DNA of 64,000 nt from Crocodylus rhombifer (Eukaryota > Chordata > Crocodylia > Crocodylidae). Position numbers and translations under genes: made by a program. The stretch's first letter is position 1. Each line of letters opens with the position of its first letter. The stretch covers positions 22,647 through 86,646 of the forward strand of contig JAVSML010018938.1 of NCBI GenBank assembly GCA_038503035.1, read 5' to 3'. Of the stretch, positions 23,601-35,526 are shown piece after piece. Below the pieces are notes generated by a model. The model ran no database searches, was not told the DNA's origin, and saw only the letters and a list, made by a program, of their open reading frames with translations.

Positions 23601-24629
23601 ATGTACATAAATAATAAAATTTGGAACTGGTACTTATTTATTTTGTCTCAAGGATCATCTGCAAAAGAGAATTCTAGGAAGCCTATTAAATGTACAAGTA
23701 ATTTATTTATTGGAAAGAGTAGGTGGGCCGCTTAGTGATAATGCAAAATATGTACATTATTCATTTAAATTTATCATTGGTAAGAAGAACTGTCATCTTT
23801 AAACTTATTCCTAAATAGCAGCTCAAAATGTAGAATTGCTTAGTAATGGGGACTGTGACAATGTTTTGCTGTATAGTGATTTTGTCTTCAGCTCAACTTT
23901 CTTTGAACTTTTTCATTTTCTGCCTCAGAGTTTCCTTGGGCACCTTGTACAGTCATCTGCGCCAAAGTGGTTTGGTTTTGTATTCCTTTGGCAAGAGGCT
24001 GGGTTCAAAGACCTTGAAAGTTAAAAGCCCAACAATTATCTATTGAAACGCCCACTCACATATGGCAAAAAGAATGCCATCCCGAGCACCATGCTGCGTT
24101 AAGAACATAAAGTATTTACAGTTCTTCAGCCACCACACAGAACTACACAGCAGAGGGCCTTGGCTTGGCAACAACTGAAGTATGAATTGAGCAATGCAGA
24201 ACGTTGTTTTCCCCAAAGCAATAGCTTAGGCTTACTACAGAGCTTTACTGGCATAGCTGTGTTGGCCAGGAAGGTGGAAAGATCATGCTGCCCAGCCAAC
24301 ACCACAGCACTGGCAAACGTTTGAATACAGCTATGCCCATAGAAGAGGGCTTCTGTGGCTGATTTTGGTTGTTTGGGAAGGTGGAGTAACCATTGGAAGA
24401 AAGCTGTCTTCTATCATTATATTCTATGAACCACTAGAGAATGCTTTCTCCATAGCTCCATTGGTAGCAGCAGCCGTATTAACTTAAGGAACATCTTATG
24501 GTAAAGTATGAGGTGGAAGTATCTTCTCCTGTGCAGCCACAGAGCTTCTTTTCTTTTAGCACTACCCTATAGCTTTTGTGTTCTAACACTGCCCCAACTC
24601 CTTGTCCAGATGTATATCCAGTAAGTCAA
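23601..24629. other. Intergenic DNA, possible small inverted-repeat element near 24210-24350
   Basis: GCTTTACTGGCATAGCTGTG and a partial inverse, ATACAGCTATGCCCATAG, lie about 85 bp apart, suggesting a small inverted-repeat element. The edges are not clear. The rest is unrecognised. Confidence 0.3.
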
Positions 24630-24840
24630 TTCCTCTGGAGTATGTGCTCCGCATATACGATTGCTAAGCTCCACCACTGCCTCACAAAGGAAACGTCCCT
24701 GCAGTCACAGGTGTATCTGCAGAATATGTAGGCACATACGAGGTACTGGAGTTAGTGAACATGCAATGGCATGGAGATATTTAGCCACTGAATATAGAGC
24801 CAGGGTCTAAACACTCTCCTCAGTTCCCTGTGGAGTTGTC
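24630..24840 (+). repeat. Unnamed interspersed repeat, copy X1
   Basis: About 200 bp here match the reverse complement of 32810-33010, including ATGTGCTCYGCATRTAYGATTG, CTGCAGTCACAGGTGTAT and TTAGCCACTGAATATAGAG. The two copies are in opposite orientation. Not a family I can name. Confidence 0.6.
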
Positions 24841-26261
24841 ATCTATAGAACGCATTTGTTGGCAGAAAAGATGCAGCAAGGCAGATTCATGACCTCTTCT
24901 CTAGTTGTGCTTTGTCCTGTATTTATTCAGGTACTTTCTATCACAGAAATGGCCCAGTCCTGCAATGTGCTGTGGCATTTCACTATATCAACTTCACTCA
25001 GAACCTGCAAGGGATATTGCTTAGTGGAAACATGTCTGCCAATGACAGTATAAGAAAATAGCCCAGATTCCTGCAAAGCTAAGAACCCGTGGAAACACCA
25101 ATAAAGAAAGCATTCCTAATCTTGGATAACTAAAGAATTATATACAATGCTGCCAAGCCAAAGTATCCTAAAATTACAAAAAATTGTGAGATTGCAGCAA
25201 ATATCCGAAAATTAATTAAACTTGGGATTCTTTTTTTCACCTTGTGGTAACTGAGCCTGTAGTAGGATCACATTTTTCAGGTTTTTCTCCACAACCCCAA
25301 GAGCTAAATGATTACTTTTTTGAAAATATTGCTCAATGCTTTTATGTAATCACTTGGACTCCACAAGATGGGGCTTTTAGAAATAGATGAAATATCATGA
25401 GGTATGTGATAAAATTGCGAGAGCTGGCAACCTGGAATGGAATTTCAATGGCCATTTTTGAAAATCTAATATATAAGGTTAATATTTTAAATATGCTAAT
25501 TTTAAAGGGGCTTCCAGTCTGCTTTCAATGTTATGGAGTCTGACATTGAGGAAGACAGGGTGTGATTTTCACAGGAACTTAGTGGTATGGTTGTATACCA
25601 CCTCCTTGCCCAGACAGAAACCATTGCCAAGAATCAACCTCTACCAGCTTGTCCCCACTTTTCCCAGTTGCAGACAGGAGCTGTTATTTCAAGGAGCACC
25701 CAAGCAACTTAGGAGCACAGGACTACACTTTCAAGGTAACTAAGTGATGTTAGATGGCCTTGTTCTGAAAGTCCAAACTGCAATACCTTAACATGACCCT
25801 GACTTTCAGAAACTCCCAAATGCCACTGTCTGGAAATCAGGTACTGTCCAGCCTCAGATTGGATGGTCAAGAGAATCAAAGAGCCCCAAAATCAAGTCAA
25901 TTTTGAAAATGTATACCAAGCACTACCTTGACTTCCCATGAGACTGATGGTCCCAACTGATCTCAGCAGGTTGTAAATTGAACACAGATGTCAGAAAGAG
26001 AGAAGCTAAAGGGTGTCGGGGGCAGGCGTGCTCATATTGTGCAGACTCTCCGAGGGAAACTCTTCCACTAGTTAATTCACCTTTTATCCATTTTTTTTAG
26101 TGTCTTTCTTCTCCAAGCAAATGATGTGCTTAGGACAGAGCACATACCTAGTCATGACCATGCTCTCTCTCTCTTCACCTTGAGTGTGGTGACAGGGTGA
26201 CCAGGGTGACTTCCTCCCAGAAGCTACCTCAACAATCAGTTTCCAGACGCATTTAATTCTT
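24841..26261. other. Intergenic DNA
   Basis: No exon or repeat family recognised. Confidence 0.45.
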
Positions 26262-26572
26262 GACTTTGTGGCAGAAAGCCACCTTGGTTTCTCCCCAAAA
26301 TCTCTGCCCTGTGACTATGTGATTAGAGGGGCCAGCACAGAGGATTCACACCTCAGCCTGTCTCTTTAGGTAACCTGAGCTGGCTGCTTTCCTGAGGCGG
26401 GGGGGGAAACCTGCTCCCTCCGCCTACGTGACTGGCATCTGTTACCTGGGTAAGGGGCATCTACCTGGGGAGCTGGAATCTGCCCGGTAACAGGTGATGT
26501 ATTTCAAATCGGTTGGCCGACAGCCAACTGGGGCTGACTTTCACTGGACCAGGTGAATGAGGTCACAGGGGC

Positions 26573-26578
26573 TATATA
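26573..26578 (+). promoter_or_regulatory. TATA box of solo LTR copy 1
   Basis: TATATA in GGGGCTATATAGGTTGGG, about 300 bp upstream of the AATAAA in the same LTR. The same box is kept in copy 2 at 51942. Confidence 0.6.
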
Positions 26579-26878
26579 GGTTGGGGGGGGAGGAGGCTCT
26601 CTCTCTTCGGCCATGAGGTGAAGCAGCAGCAAAGCAGGGGAGACAGAGAAGCCTTACCATCTGGACCTAGCTCTCTCTCTCACCCCAAGACTCCAGAGGG
26701 GAAACTGGAGAACTCTGGAAGATGCTTGTGAGTAAGCTACTCGAGATCTGGTTAGATATCTAGCTGGCAGTAACACAGATGCGTAATCAAAAGGCTACCT
26801 CAGCCACACTGTTTGCTCTTTAGGATTTCTAAGATATTGCTCAATCCTGTACCCTAGTTTACCCTACCCCTTGTAATC

Positions 26879-26884
26879 AATAAA
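26879..26884 (+). terminator. Poly(A) signal of solo LTR copy 1
   Basis: AATAAA followed within 30 bp by GACTGGTGTGGGAG, a GT-rich downstream element. Conserved in copy 2. Confidence 0.6.
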
Positions 26885-27257
26885 GTTCTCCTTTTTGACT
26901 GGTGTGGGAGACTTATTGAGTACGCCTAAGAGACCCCTTAGGTCTGCGGACTAAGGGAGACTGTACTTCTTGCCCCTTGACTTGGGGAAGTGCCCCAAGT
27001 GCCTGTACTGGGTCGAGTACCCGTCGGACTATTAGGCCTGTGTTTCCTCAAGGACACAGGGCGGAGACAGTCCCTTCTCAGGGTGGTGGCGGCAACGTTA
27101 CCCCCAGACTAGCAAGTGTGCTCCGGGAGAGGGGTCGGCCAAGCATAAGGCGCCCCTAGGGAGGCATTCGGAGTCTGGAAGGCGGTCGGGCACAGGGAGG
27201 TGGGGGGCTCAATGCAGGAGTGCCCCCTTCTGGCCCTCCACAGGCTTCTTTTCAAAT

Positions 27258-27530
27258 GTAAGAACATAAGAAATGGCAGACAGGGTTAGATCAGTGTCTG
27301 TGTCCTGTATCTCACAGTGGCAGAATGGATGTTGAGGGGAAGAGTATTTATGTGGCGCCTGTCCAGAATGATCTGTCCCCTGCCTCTCTCCAGCTTTCAG
27401 AGACATAAAAGTCATAATCTGGGGACGATACCTTGATCATGTTTAATTCCCACTGATGGACCTATCCTTCATGAATTTATCGAATCCTTTTTGGAACCTG
27501 GATTACCCACATAGGTACTCACTAGTGCAA
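27258..27530 (-). repeat. L3-type LINE 3' fragment
   Basis: Plus-strand AAGAACATAAGAAATGGC, TTAGATCAGTGTCTGTGTCC, GATGGACCTATCCTTCATGA and TTTATCGAATCCTTTTTGG are the reverse complement of the L3 tail. The 27243 LTR boundary is only about 11 bp from its end. Confidence 0.6.
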
Positions 27531-28443
27531 ACTGCACTGATTTCAACCAAGACTAAAAACCCATTACACATAGTACCTGACAGGTTGGGCAGAGAGAGGA
27601 GACTGCTACACCAGTGTGCAAATAACCCTAAAGGATTTAAGCACCCATTTCCCCTTGAATTATGGTAGTAGTTGGAGACCTCTCAAGCCCCCCTAAAATC
27701 CTTTAGGGGATATTAATTAGTATTAGCCCCCTCCAACTTTGACTGCATTCAAACTACTGGAATACATTGTAGCAGTCCACATCTCCTCTCTTTTCTCCCA
27801 CCTGATCAATCTGCATCAGCTCTAGACATATGTACATGATGCCCTTCCCCCCACACATTTACTAACAGTGTGGAAAGACCAAGAAATGTGTACATCCTTT
27901 TCTAGGCTTGCCAAGAAGCACAAATCCCTTTAAGTGTCAATCCAGCTGGAATGCTACTAGAGCTAACCCAGCCCCCATATGGTTTATTTTCAAACATCCA
28001 CAGGCAGCTGCTCCTCTGCCTCCCACAAGATAAATACACTCTTGGTTTTGGCTTATCAGTCCAAAGGCCACCATTACACAAGAGACCGGAAAGGCTTTGG
28101 CTCAGGGCCCTTGAGCTGTGACAATTTAAATTAGTGACATTTAATGGAGAAATGAGAAAGAATGAGGTTTCAAATATCTCATTGAAAGATACTACAAAAG
28201 ACTTCCTCTCAAATAGCGATGGCTTGAAAGGTTTGATGGCAGCCATCCAAGAAGGAGGAGGCAGTGAAGGGCGAAAGCCTCAGCTGAGGTATATTGGAAA
28301 AGCTCCATGGATGTCCATGGAGCTTCATTCATTGGCACCACAGAATACATGGCCATTAGTTGTTTGGCAGAGAGAGTGACCTGGATCCAGAACCTGTTGA
28401 AGACCCTCTGGATCCAGCCACTTCAGTTTAAAGAAAAGGAACA
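27531..28443. other. Intergenic DNA
   Basis: No exon or repeat family recognised. Small palindrome CTCCATGGATGTCCATGGAG near 28302. Confidence 0.4.
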
Positions 28444-28677
28444 CATAGATTTCATAGACATTAGGGCTGGAAGGGACCTTGGAAGATCAAGTCCAGCCCC
28501 CTGCCCAAAGGGCAGGAAGTCAGCTGGGGTCATAGGATCCCAGGCAAGATAAGCATCCAATTTGCTCTTGAAGGTGTTCAGTGTAGGTGCTTGAACCACC
28601 TCCGATGGCAGGCTGTTCCAGACCTTGGGGGCTCGTACAGTAAAGAAATTCTTCCTTATGTCCAGCCTGAAATGGTC

Positions 28678-30225
28678 TCACAGTACTTTATGACCATTTG
28701 ACCTCGTCATCCCTTGGGGCGCTCTGGTGAACAAACGTTCCCCCAGATCCTGGTGGTCACCCCTAATAAACTTACAGGTGGCCATCAGATCACCCCTGAG
28801 CCTGCGCTTTTCCAAGCTAAAGAGCCCCATGGCTCTCAGCCTGTTGTTGTAAGGTCTGTTTTCCTGACCTCTGATCATGCGCGTGGATCTTCTCTGAACT
28901 CTCTCAAGCTTCTCCACATCCTTTTTGAATTGTGGAGCCCAAAACTGGACGCAGTACTCCAGCTGCGGCCTCACCAAGGCCAAGTACAAGGGGAGAATGA
29001 CGTCCCGGGATTTGCTTGAGAAGCATCTATGGATGCAAGCCAGCATTTTGGTCGCTTTACTAGCTGCAGCATCGCATTGCAGGCTCAAGTTCATCTGTTG
29101 ATTAATGATGACCCCCAAGTCTCTTTCTTCTGTAGTGCTAGCCAGCGTAGCACTGCCGAGCCTATAAGGATGCTGCAGGTTTTTCTTCCCAAGGTGGAAA
29201 ACCTTGAATTTTTCGGTGTTAAACACCATCAGGTTCTCATCTGCCCATTTGCTCAGCCTGTCCAGGTCAGGCTGGCTCACCCTCCTGTTTTCTGGCGTGG
29301 ATGCTTTGCCCCAAAGTTTGGTGTCATCGGCGAACTTGGCCAGTCTGCTTCCAACTCCGATGTCCATATCATTAATGAAGATGTTGAACAACATGGGCCC
29401 AAGGACAGAGCCTTGGGGGATTCCACTGGTCACAGGACACCATGATGAGTGACTGCCATCAATTACTACCGTCTGGGTCCAACCACAGAGCCAATTTCCC
29501 AGCCAGCTGATCATGGTGGAGCCAAGGCCACAATTGGCCATTTTCGCCAAGAGGTGATCATGGGATACCAGATGGAAGGCTTTTTTGAAGTCAAGATATA
29601 GGACATCAATCTCTTCTCCCTCGTCCAGGGAATAGGTCACCTGGTCATAGAAGGAAATGAGATTGGTCAAGCAAGACCTACCCACAACAAACCCATGCTG
29701 GGTATCCCTTAGGATGTTGGCGTCGGCCAGTCCATTAAGGATGGCTTCTTTAATAAACTTTTCTAAGATCTTCCCTGGGATAGAAGTCAGGCTGATGGAC
29801 CTGTAGTTAGCCGGATCCACTCTCCTCCCTTTCTTGAAGATCGGCACCACATTGGCCTTCTTCCAGTCTTCGGGCACTACACCGGAGTGCCAGGAGTTTT
29901 CAAAGATCCGTGCCAGGGGCTGGGCTATGACGCTCGCCAGCTCCTTGAGTACTCTGGGGCGTAGACTGTCAGGGCCAGCTGACTTGAAGGTATCCAGCTT
30001 CTCAAGGTGTTCCTTTACAAGGTCAGCATTAATGGAGGGCAGGGGATCTCCCTCACCTGGATCTCCCTGTCTCGTAGCGGGCATGGGCATCCCATGGGAC
30101 TGATGAAAGACCGATGCAAAGTACCCATTTAATAGGTTGGCTTTTTCCTGGGTGTCATTTGTCAGTTGCCCCATCTGGTTCAGCAGGGGTCCAATGTTGC
30201 CCTTACTTTTCCTCCGGCTCCCCAC
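28678..30225 (-). pseudogene. CR1 ORF2 reverse transcriptase, 515 uninterrupted codons
   Basis: The frame encodes the RNA-directed DNA polymerase part of CR1 ORF2, which copies the element's RNA at a nicked target. Blocks in order: [16 protein letters not shown] (about 83-97), PEDWKKANVVPIFKKG (118-133), the first catalytic aspartate in LYLDFKKAF (209-217), [10 protein letters not shown] (268-277), FADD (298-301) and the thumb region with RVQRRSTRMIRG. The residue after KKAF is H where CR1 usually has D. Coding sense continues upstream of this point, so position 30225 is not a true start. The closing TGA is a premature stop, because CR1-like sense goes on in the same frame nearly to the 3' tail. 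The element is therefore dead despite the long frame. Confidence 0.85.
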
Positions 30226-30528
30226 ATATCTGAAAAAGGACTTTTTATTGTCCTTGATGCTTGAAGCTAGTTGGAATTCAGCTGCAACTTTGGCTTTCCT
30301 GGTTTGCTCCCTGCAGGACCGGACCAGTGCAGAATAATCCTCCTTGGAAGTGAATCCCGTCCTCCATCCTTTGTAGGTTTTTCTTTATAGCCTTAGGAGG
30401 TCTGCTAGGTCCCTGGAGACCAGGGGGGCTGCTGTCCCCTCTTGCTGCCTTTCCTTTTAGATGGAATAGACTTAGCTTGTGCATTGAGGATCCTCAACCA
30501 CTCTTCTTGAAGTCCCGTCTCCCTGGGG

Positions 30529-31251
30529 TCATGGTCCCTTAGGGCCTGACCGACAAGCCTCCTGAGCTTGTAAAAGTCGGCTTTTGGCGAAGGTGATCAA
30601 CTTGTGGTCGCTGTCACCCAGCTTCCCATCTATCACTAGGTCGCCGATTAGGTCGTCCCCCATAGCCAGTACCAGGTCGAGCAGTGCTTTGCCTCTTGTT
30701 GGCCCATAGACTTCTTGAGTCAGGTAGAGGTCATCCACGCATGAGAGGAAGCTTTGCAACCGCTCGGATTTTGCTGAGTGATCCTCCCACAAGATGTCCG
30801 GGTAACTGAAGTCACCCATGACAACCATGGTCCTGGAGCATGCAGCCTCAGCCAGTTCCCAGGCGAACTCCTGGTCAAGCTCAGGACTTTGAGTGGGACA
30901 TCTGTAGTACACTCCCACTGTTGTGTCCCCTGTGCCGTGCTGCCCACGGATTTTAACCCAGAGGGTCTCCAGTCATCCACCCTGGTTGCCAATATCAGCT
31001 TGCAGGGACATGTAGCTTTCCTTAACATAGAGAGCTATACCCCCGCCCCTTTTATCTACACTGTACAGGGTATAGCCATCTATACCTGAGGTCCAGTCAT
31101 GGGTGGAGTCCCACCAGGTCTCCATTATCCCAATGATGTCATAATTATTTGCACTGAGCAGGAGGACAAGCTCCTCCTGCTTATTCCCCAAGCTCCTGGC
31201 ATTTGCGTACAGGCAGGCAAGTGTCCCCTTAGGGGCTCTTGCCTTGCCCAC
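30529..31251 (-). pseudogene. CR1 ORF2 endonuclease domain, broken
   Basis: This is an apurinic-type endonuclease domain that nicks target DNA. Visible blocks on the minus strand are LYANARSLGNKQEEL, DIIGIMETWWD, GGGIALYVK, GVYYRCPTQSPELDQ, MVVMGDFSYPDILW and LGDSDHKLITF, which match the catalytic order (N, E, Y/R, D-x-N region, SDH). In the MGDFSYPDI block, S stands where N is usual. One in-frame TGA at 30973-30975 splits it. The frame is lost after 30529, before the reverse transcriptase. Confidence 0.8.
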
Positions 31252-31367
31252 AAATTGTACCAGGGCTGGGGCAAGTGTGGGCTCCCTTGAGTGCCTTGGC
31301 CTGCTGGCTTGGCAAGGGTTGCTCAGCAGGCCAGCAGTGGCACTAGTCCCCCTGTCCCACAGCGGGC

Positions 31368-31676
31368 TTAGTTTAAAACCCAGTGGAGCAGGTCAGCCAG
31401 TCTGGCTGAGAAAAGTCTCCTCCCCAGGGGAGAGAGGTGGAAACCATCTCCTCCCAGCAGCTTGCTGCCTCTCTCACCAAAGAGCAGACTGTGGTCATGG
31501 AAGCCAAAGCCTTCCCGATGACACCAGCACCGCAGTCTTTGGTTGACTACGTGGATCCTCCTCTCCCTCCTCAGCCTATAGCCCGAGACTGGGAGGATCG
31601 ATGAGAATACCACCTGTGCCCCGCCCCCAGACCCTTTAGCCCCGCTCCCAAATCCCTGTAGTGCCTCATGACTCAT
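31368..31676 (-). pseudogene. CR1 ORF1 C-terminal esterase fragment
   Basis: The fragment contains FSSILPVSGYRLRRERRI, GFGFHDHSLLFGERG and DGFHLSPLG. CR1 ORF1 proteins of amniotes are known to carry an esterase domain, and DGxHLSxxG is its last catalytic block with the D and H. The 5' truncation of the element cuts the rest of ORF1. Spacing to the endonuclease fits the normal CR1 order. Confidence 0.7.
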
Positions 31677-32809
31677 TTAAAAGTGTCCTTGCCATTCTTT
31701 TTTGCAGAAGATGGAAGAAAACAGGGAGCCATAGGAGTCATGGCTGTTTTCTTGACTGTCTTTTCTTCCCAAGGGGTAGGAAGAGGGTGAGGAGCAGAAA
31801 AGTTTAGGCCATGTTGTGTAGACAGGAGTGTGGCTGGATCCCACTATAGGTACAGACTGCATGTGTTGGGGTGTCTCTGGCACAGAGCAGACAGAAAAGA
31901 TAAACATCAAAAGGGAAAGGACAGAAAGATCCTGCCCAAGAAGTGTTGGATAGTGCATGCATGACCTGGCTGCCAGCACAGTGGATCCATCTGGTCATAA
32001 TTCCAGTCACCACTTCATGTTCCCTTCATCTGGAAGGATGGGCTGAGAAAGGCAGCATTTTGCCAGACATGAGTGTGAATGCTGAGGACCTTATTTTCAA
32101 GTTTGGATTCATAAATGAGAGCACTCATGGGTGCATTGCATGGAACAGGGCACCAGAGGTGATTTAAGGTCTGCTTTCCATGGGTGCTCACACCCATATC
32201 TCCCTTCTAATGACCTCAGCACCTCTGAAATTTCAGGCCTTCATTCACCAGACACCACTGCCAGGGACTGCAGTACTAGCTGGAGTGTCAACATGTGCAC
32301 TTATTTAGGATCTGAATTCCAAAGTCAGCAGCTGATTTTTGTTATTCATTTTACTATTCGTTAAAAATTCTGCGTGCCTGAAAACCCAATTTTCATTAAA
32401 AAACAAAACAAACAAAGTAACAAACAAACAAAAAACCGCTGCTGTGACAAATTTGCCACCCACTGTCCTTGTTGGCCCCTTGCAACATTGCTATCTTCAT
32501 ATCATGTTGGAGTTGTAGCTCTCCATTCTCATCCAGCTTCTACATATCGCAACATATCGCAACATTTCTGAGCATGGGCCACTACCCTTCCCAGAACAGG
32601 GGAAGTGAACACTAGCCTGTTAATAAAGGACTAAAGCCCTGTTTAAATATACCTTCCTTGTAAAAGGCACTGGGATCACAAAGGTGGGGGAAAGGCAGTG
32701 TTCCTGTATCTGGTAATTGGCCAAGGAATTTCCTGCTCCTTGTGACACAGGGAAGCATTGGCCCCCTCCATTTATGCAGTGATTGCACCTTGCCACAGAC
32801 AGCTCCATT
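31677..32809. other. Intergenic DNA with a (CAAA)n tract at 32399-32437
   Basis: No exon recognised. The A-rich CAAA simple repeat may be the remnant of a retroelement tail, but no body was found. Confidence 0.45.
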
Positions 32810-33010
32810 TCTGTAAAGCTGAAAGAAAGTGTTTAGACTCTAGCTCTATATTCAGTGGCTAAAATTTCCATGCCATTGTATGTTTACTACCATCAGTAAC
32901 TTCGATATAACTACATGTTCTGCAAATACACCTGTGACTGCAGAGATGTTTCCTTTGAGGCAATAGTGGCACTCAGCAATCATACATGCAGAGCACATGG
33001 GAATTGGAGC
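32810..33010 (-). repeat. Unnamed interspersed repeat, copy X2
   Basis: Reverse complement of the copy at 24630-24840: CTCTATATTCAGTGGCTAA, ATACACCTGTGACTGCAGAG and CAATCATACATGCAGAGCACAT. Homology fades beyond both edges. Confidence 0.6.
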
Positions 33011-33208
33011 CTGCCCTTGAAGAGAAGTGGGGTGGGCAAAGGCGCAGATGTAGAAAGTCTCTCTTCCTAGGTTTTTACACTGCCTATGTCACCAAAATCT
33101 TGAACTGAACTCAATATTCTATGGGAATCCAATTCATGATCAGGGGACCAATGGGATAAGCTCACAGTAACATAAGTTGCTAAGGAAACACACTACAGAA
33201 CTGCTCAG

Positions 33209-33909
33209 TAGGGGTGTACAAAGCAGGCCCTATTCGATTTAGATTCGGCCCAAATCAGGGACAGTGATTTGATTCATTGATTCGGATCACTGTCCCAGAT
33301 TCAATTCGACTGAATCCAGATCTGAAGATTCAACGCCAGTTTGGAGAATCAGTGATTCGGCCATAGACACAGCTTTTAATGTTTTTTCTACATACCTTGA
33401 GGTAGCAGTGCTGCTCATAAATGCTGTGATGCTGAGGAACATGGAGCATCCCACAGGATCACTGGGGGCTCCCCACGTGCTCAGCAGCAAATGAAGAGCT
33501 GAACTGGAAGTACTTCCAGTCTACTTCCGGGTCCACTGGGGAGTGTGTGGGGGCTCCCCCCACATCCCTGAAGCTCAGCAATTAGCCATGGGGGGGACCC
33601 CAGGTGCTCCCCCAGACCCAGGAGGCACTAGTCAACCAGCCAGGGGGGCTGCAGGAAGGGCCCCCCTGCGCACTTCCTGTGGGCAGTGTTTCTGGTCCAC
33701 TTCTGGGTCTGCTGCCAAGCACGCTGGGCCCCCCACCCCCTGCTCCTGTGGGATGCTCCATGTGCCCCAGCATCACAACACTGATGAGCTGCCTGGTACC
33801 TAGAGGTATGTAGAAAAATTTGGAGAGATTAAAGGGTCCTTTGATTCAATTTGGATTTGGAGATTTGGCCACTGAATCAAATCAGGGACCAAAGCTTCGC
33901 ACTGCCCTA
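33209..33909. mobile_element. hAT-type non-autonomous element, 701 bp
   Basis: Left end TAGGGGTGTACAAAGC and right end (minus strand) TTAGGGCAGTGCGAAGC are hAT-like inverted repeats, followed by CGATTTAGATTCGG-type subterminal motifs. Target duplication CTGCTCAG (33201-33208) and ATGCTCAG (33910-33917), one mismatch. A perfect 11-bp hairpin, 33258-33268 with 33286-33296, lies near the left end. The frames inside lack transposase motifs. Confidence 0.75.
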
Positions 33910-33917
33910 ATGCTCAG

Positions 33918-34957
33918 AAACAGACATCTAGAAGGCTTATTTGCATGGGAACTGGTGCAAAAAGTGGCACAGCTGAACTTTTTTGCTATCTTTGCCTCAA
34001 GGTGAAATACATGTCAAAGAGTATAGGCTGGTTATCCCATAGTGTGAACAACCAGAGGACTTTCATTATGATGCCATCCCTTGAACTTAGTACTGACAAC
34101 AGTTCTCTTCTGGCATGAAGTGTTTCATGTTGGACTTCAACCCAAATCTTAGTTAAAAAAAGAAAACTGAAGTAAAACCTGTGTTCTTGTTCTGTGTTAC
34201 TGAAGTGTGAAAAACAACTCAGTTGGAGTGTCTGAGGATTCCTAGCCTTTCCAGAGCATCACCCAGAGTGTTCCTAGGAAAAAAATCAGGTACTATTTTG
34301 TCATATGAATGAGGGAAAGAGCCAGAGCAATGGCCAATCTGGCTACATGAGGTCAGGCAGAAGTGATTAGCACAATGACAGAAGTCTGTGTTTCCCAGGG
34401 AGACAGGCTTATCCATCCAGGCCAGCTGCTGGTCTGAAAGCACTAAGGTAGGCAGTGCTGTGCCAGGCAGAGAGAGTGGTAATAGGAAGAACCCCTTAAA
34501 AAGAACAAAGAATCAAATCAAAGGACCTAGATTGAGGCAAGTTTGGCATTCAAGCAAACACAGGGTAGAGGAACTTGAGGAAAGGAAAGCAAGAGCTACT
34601 GAAGCAGTCCTCTTCACTGTTAGGAAGGGGATGAAAAAGTCTGACAGAAAGGTAGCTAAACAAGTAGGGTCATAGGGTGCTCATCCCCACAGGAGAAGCA
34701 GTTTGCTTCTGTATCATGCTGTATCATGCTGTGCTGTGCCATAGATCTTCAAACTCATATGGCCAAGAAAATGCATCCATTTGAGCAGCTTATATGTTTT
34801 GTCCCAATGAAATAACCGTTTCAAGTCAAAAAGGATTATTATGATAAATAATAACTATCAGTGGAACACTTCTCTGGGGTTCTTACAACAGACTTGCTGC
34901 CTACAATTCGGCAGGGTGCCACTTACTGACTGAAAGAGAAATTGCAATGTGCCTTTG
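33918..34957. other. Intergenic DNA
   Basis: No exon recognised. A short direct repeat, CTGTATCATG twice plus GCTGTGCTGTG, at 34708-34738 is the only feature. Confidence 0.45.
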
Positions 34958-35526
34958 TTTTAGAACAGGTTTTCAACCTTTTTAGAGTCAAGACACCCAG
35001 AAGTAAGTGCTGGTTCTTAGCTCTCACTCAATTTTTGACTATGGAAAAACTACAACAATTTGTCTCTTGCAAAGAGCTCAGAAAGACCAGAGCGAGGAAG
35101 AATGTTTCTAACACTGTGGGCACGTCCACACATGAAGGCACGTGCACTTGCAGCAGCTCAAATACAAGTGGTGCAAATTTGAACCAGGGCTTTTTGCCTC
35201 AGTGCATGTACCCAGACATTCATTTTAGTGTGGGGCAAATTTTGCCCCAAGTAGCAAAATAATCCTGCCTGGCTCTTCCCAGATCTGCAGCCAGGGGGAG
35301 ATAAAGCCCAAGACCAGTACCATGCTGGCCCCAGCAGGATAAAAAGCTGTCCTGGAAAGCAGCTCATGGCTAATTGCTCTCAAGAGCTTCTGGGGCCCAG
35401 CCACTTGGAATCTGGAGACACTACCCCTTGTGGCAGACTGAAGCAGCATCCCAGATTCACTCTTTAAAATACCCCAAAATCCATGTCCTTCCAGGATTAG
35501 GACAAAAGACCTCCATCTATCTAGAG

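Larger units (their letters stand above)
26267..27242 (+). mobile_element. Solo LTR of an endogenous retrovirus, copy 1 (976 bp)
   Basis: It starts TGTGGCAG and ends CTCCACA, giving TG...CA ends with short inverted repeats. The flanks GACTT (26262-26266) and GGCTT (27243-27247) look like a 5-bp target duplication with one change. A TATATA box lies at 26573-26578 and AATAAA at 26879-26884, followed by TG-rich sequence, as expected for U3, R and U5. No internal retroviral genes are next to it, so it is a solo LTR left by recombination. Copy 2 is at 51639-52629 in the same orientation. The 60-codon frame inside it is not a gene. Confidence 0.8.
28444..31675 (-). mobile_element. CR1 LINE, 3.2 kb, 5'-truncated in ORF1
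   Basis: The 3' tail is on the left (CATAGATTTCATAGACATTA) and the truncated 5' end is near 31675. Reading leftward on the minus strand: the C-terminal esterase block of ORF1 (31368-31676), the ORF2 endonuclease (about 31251-30529), the reverse transcriptase (30225-28678), then a C-terminal and tail region. The endonuclease frame has an in-frame TGA at 30973-30975, and at least one frame change lies between 30530 and 30400. The order and length fit a CR1 copy lacking only its 5' part. Among the CR1 copies here it is the least decayed. Confidence 0.9.
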
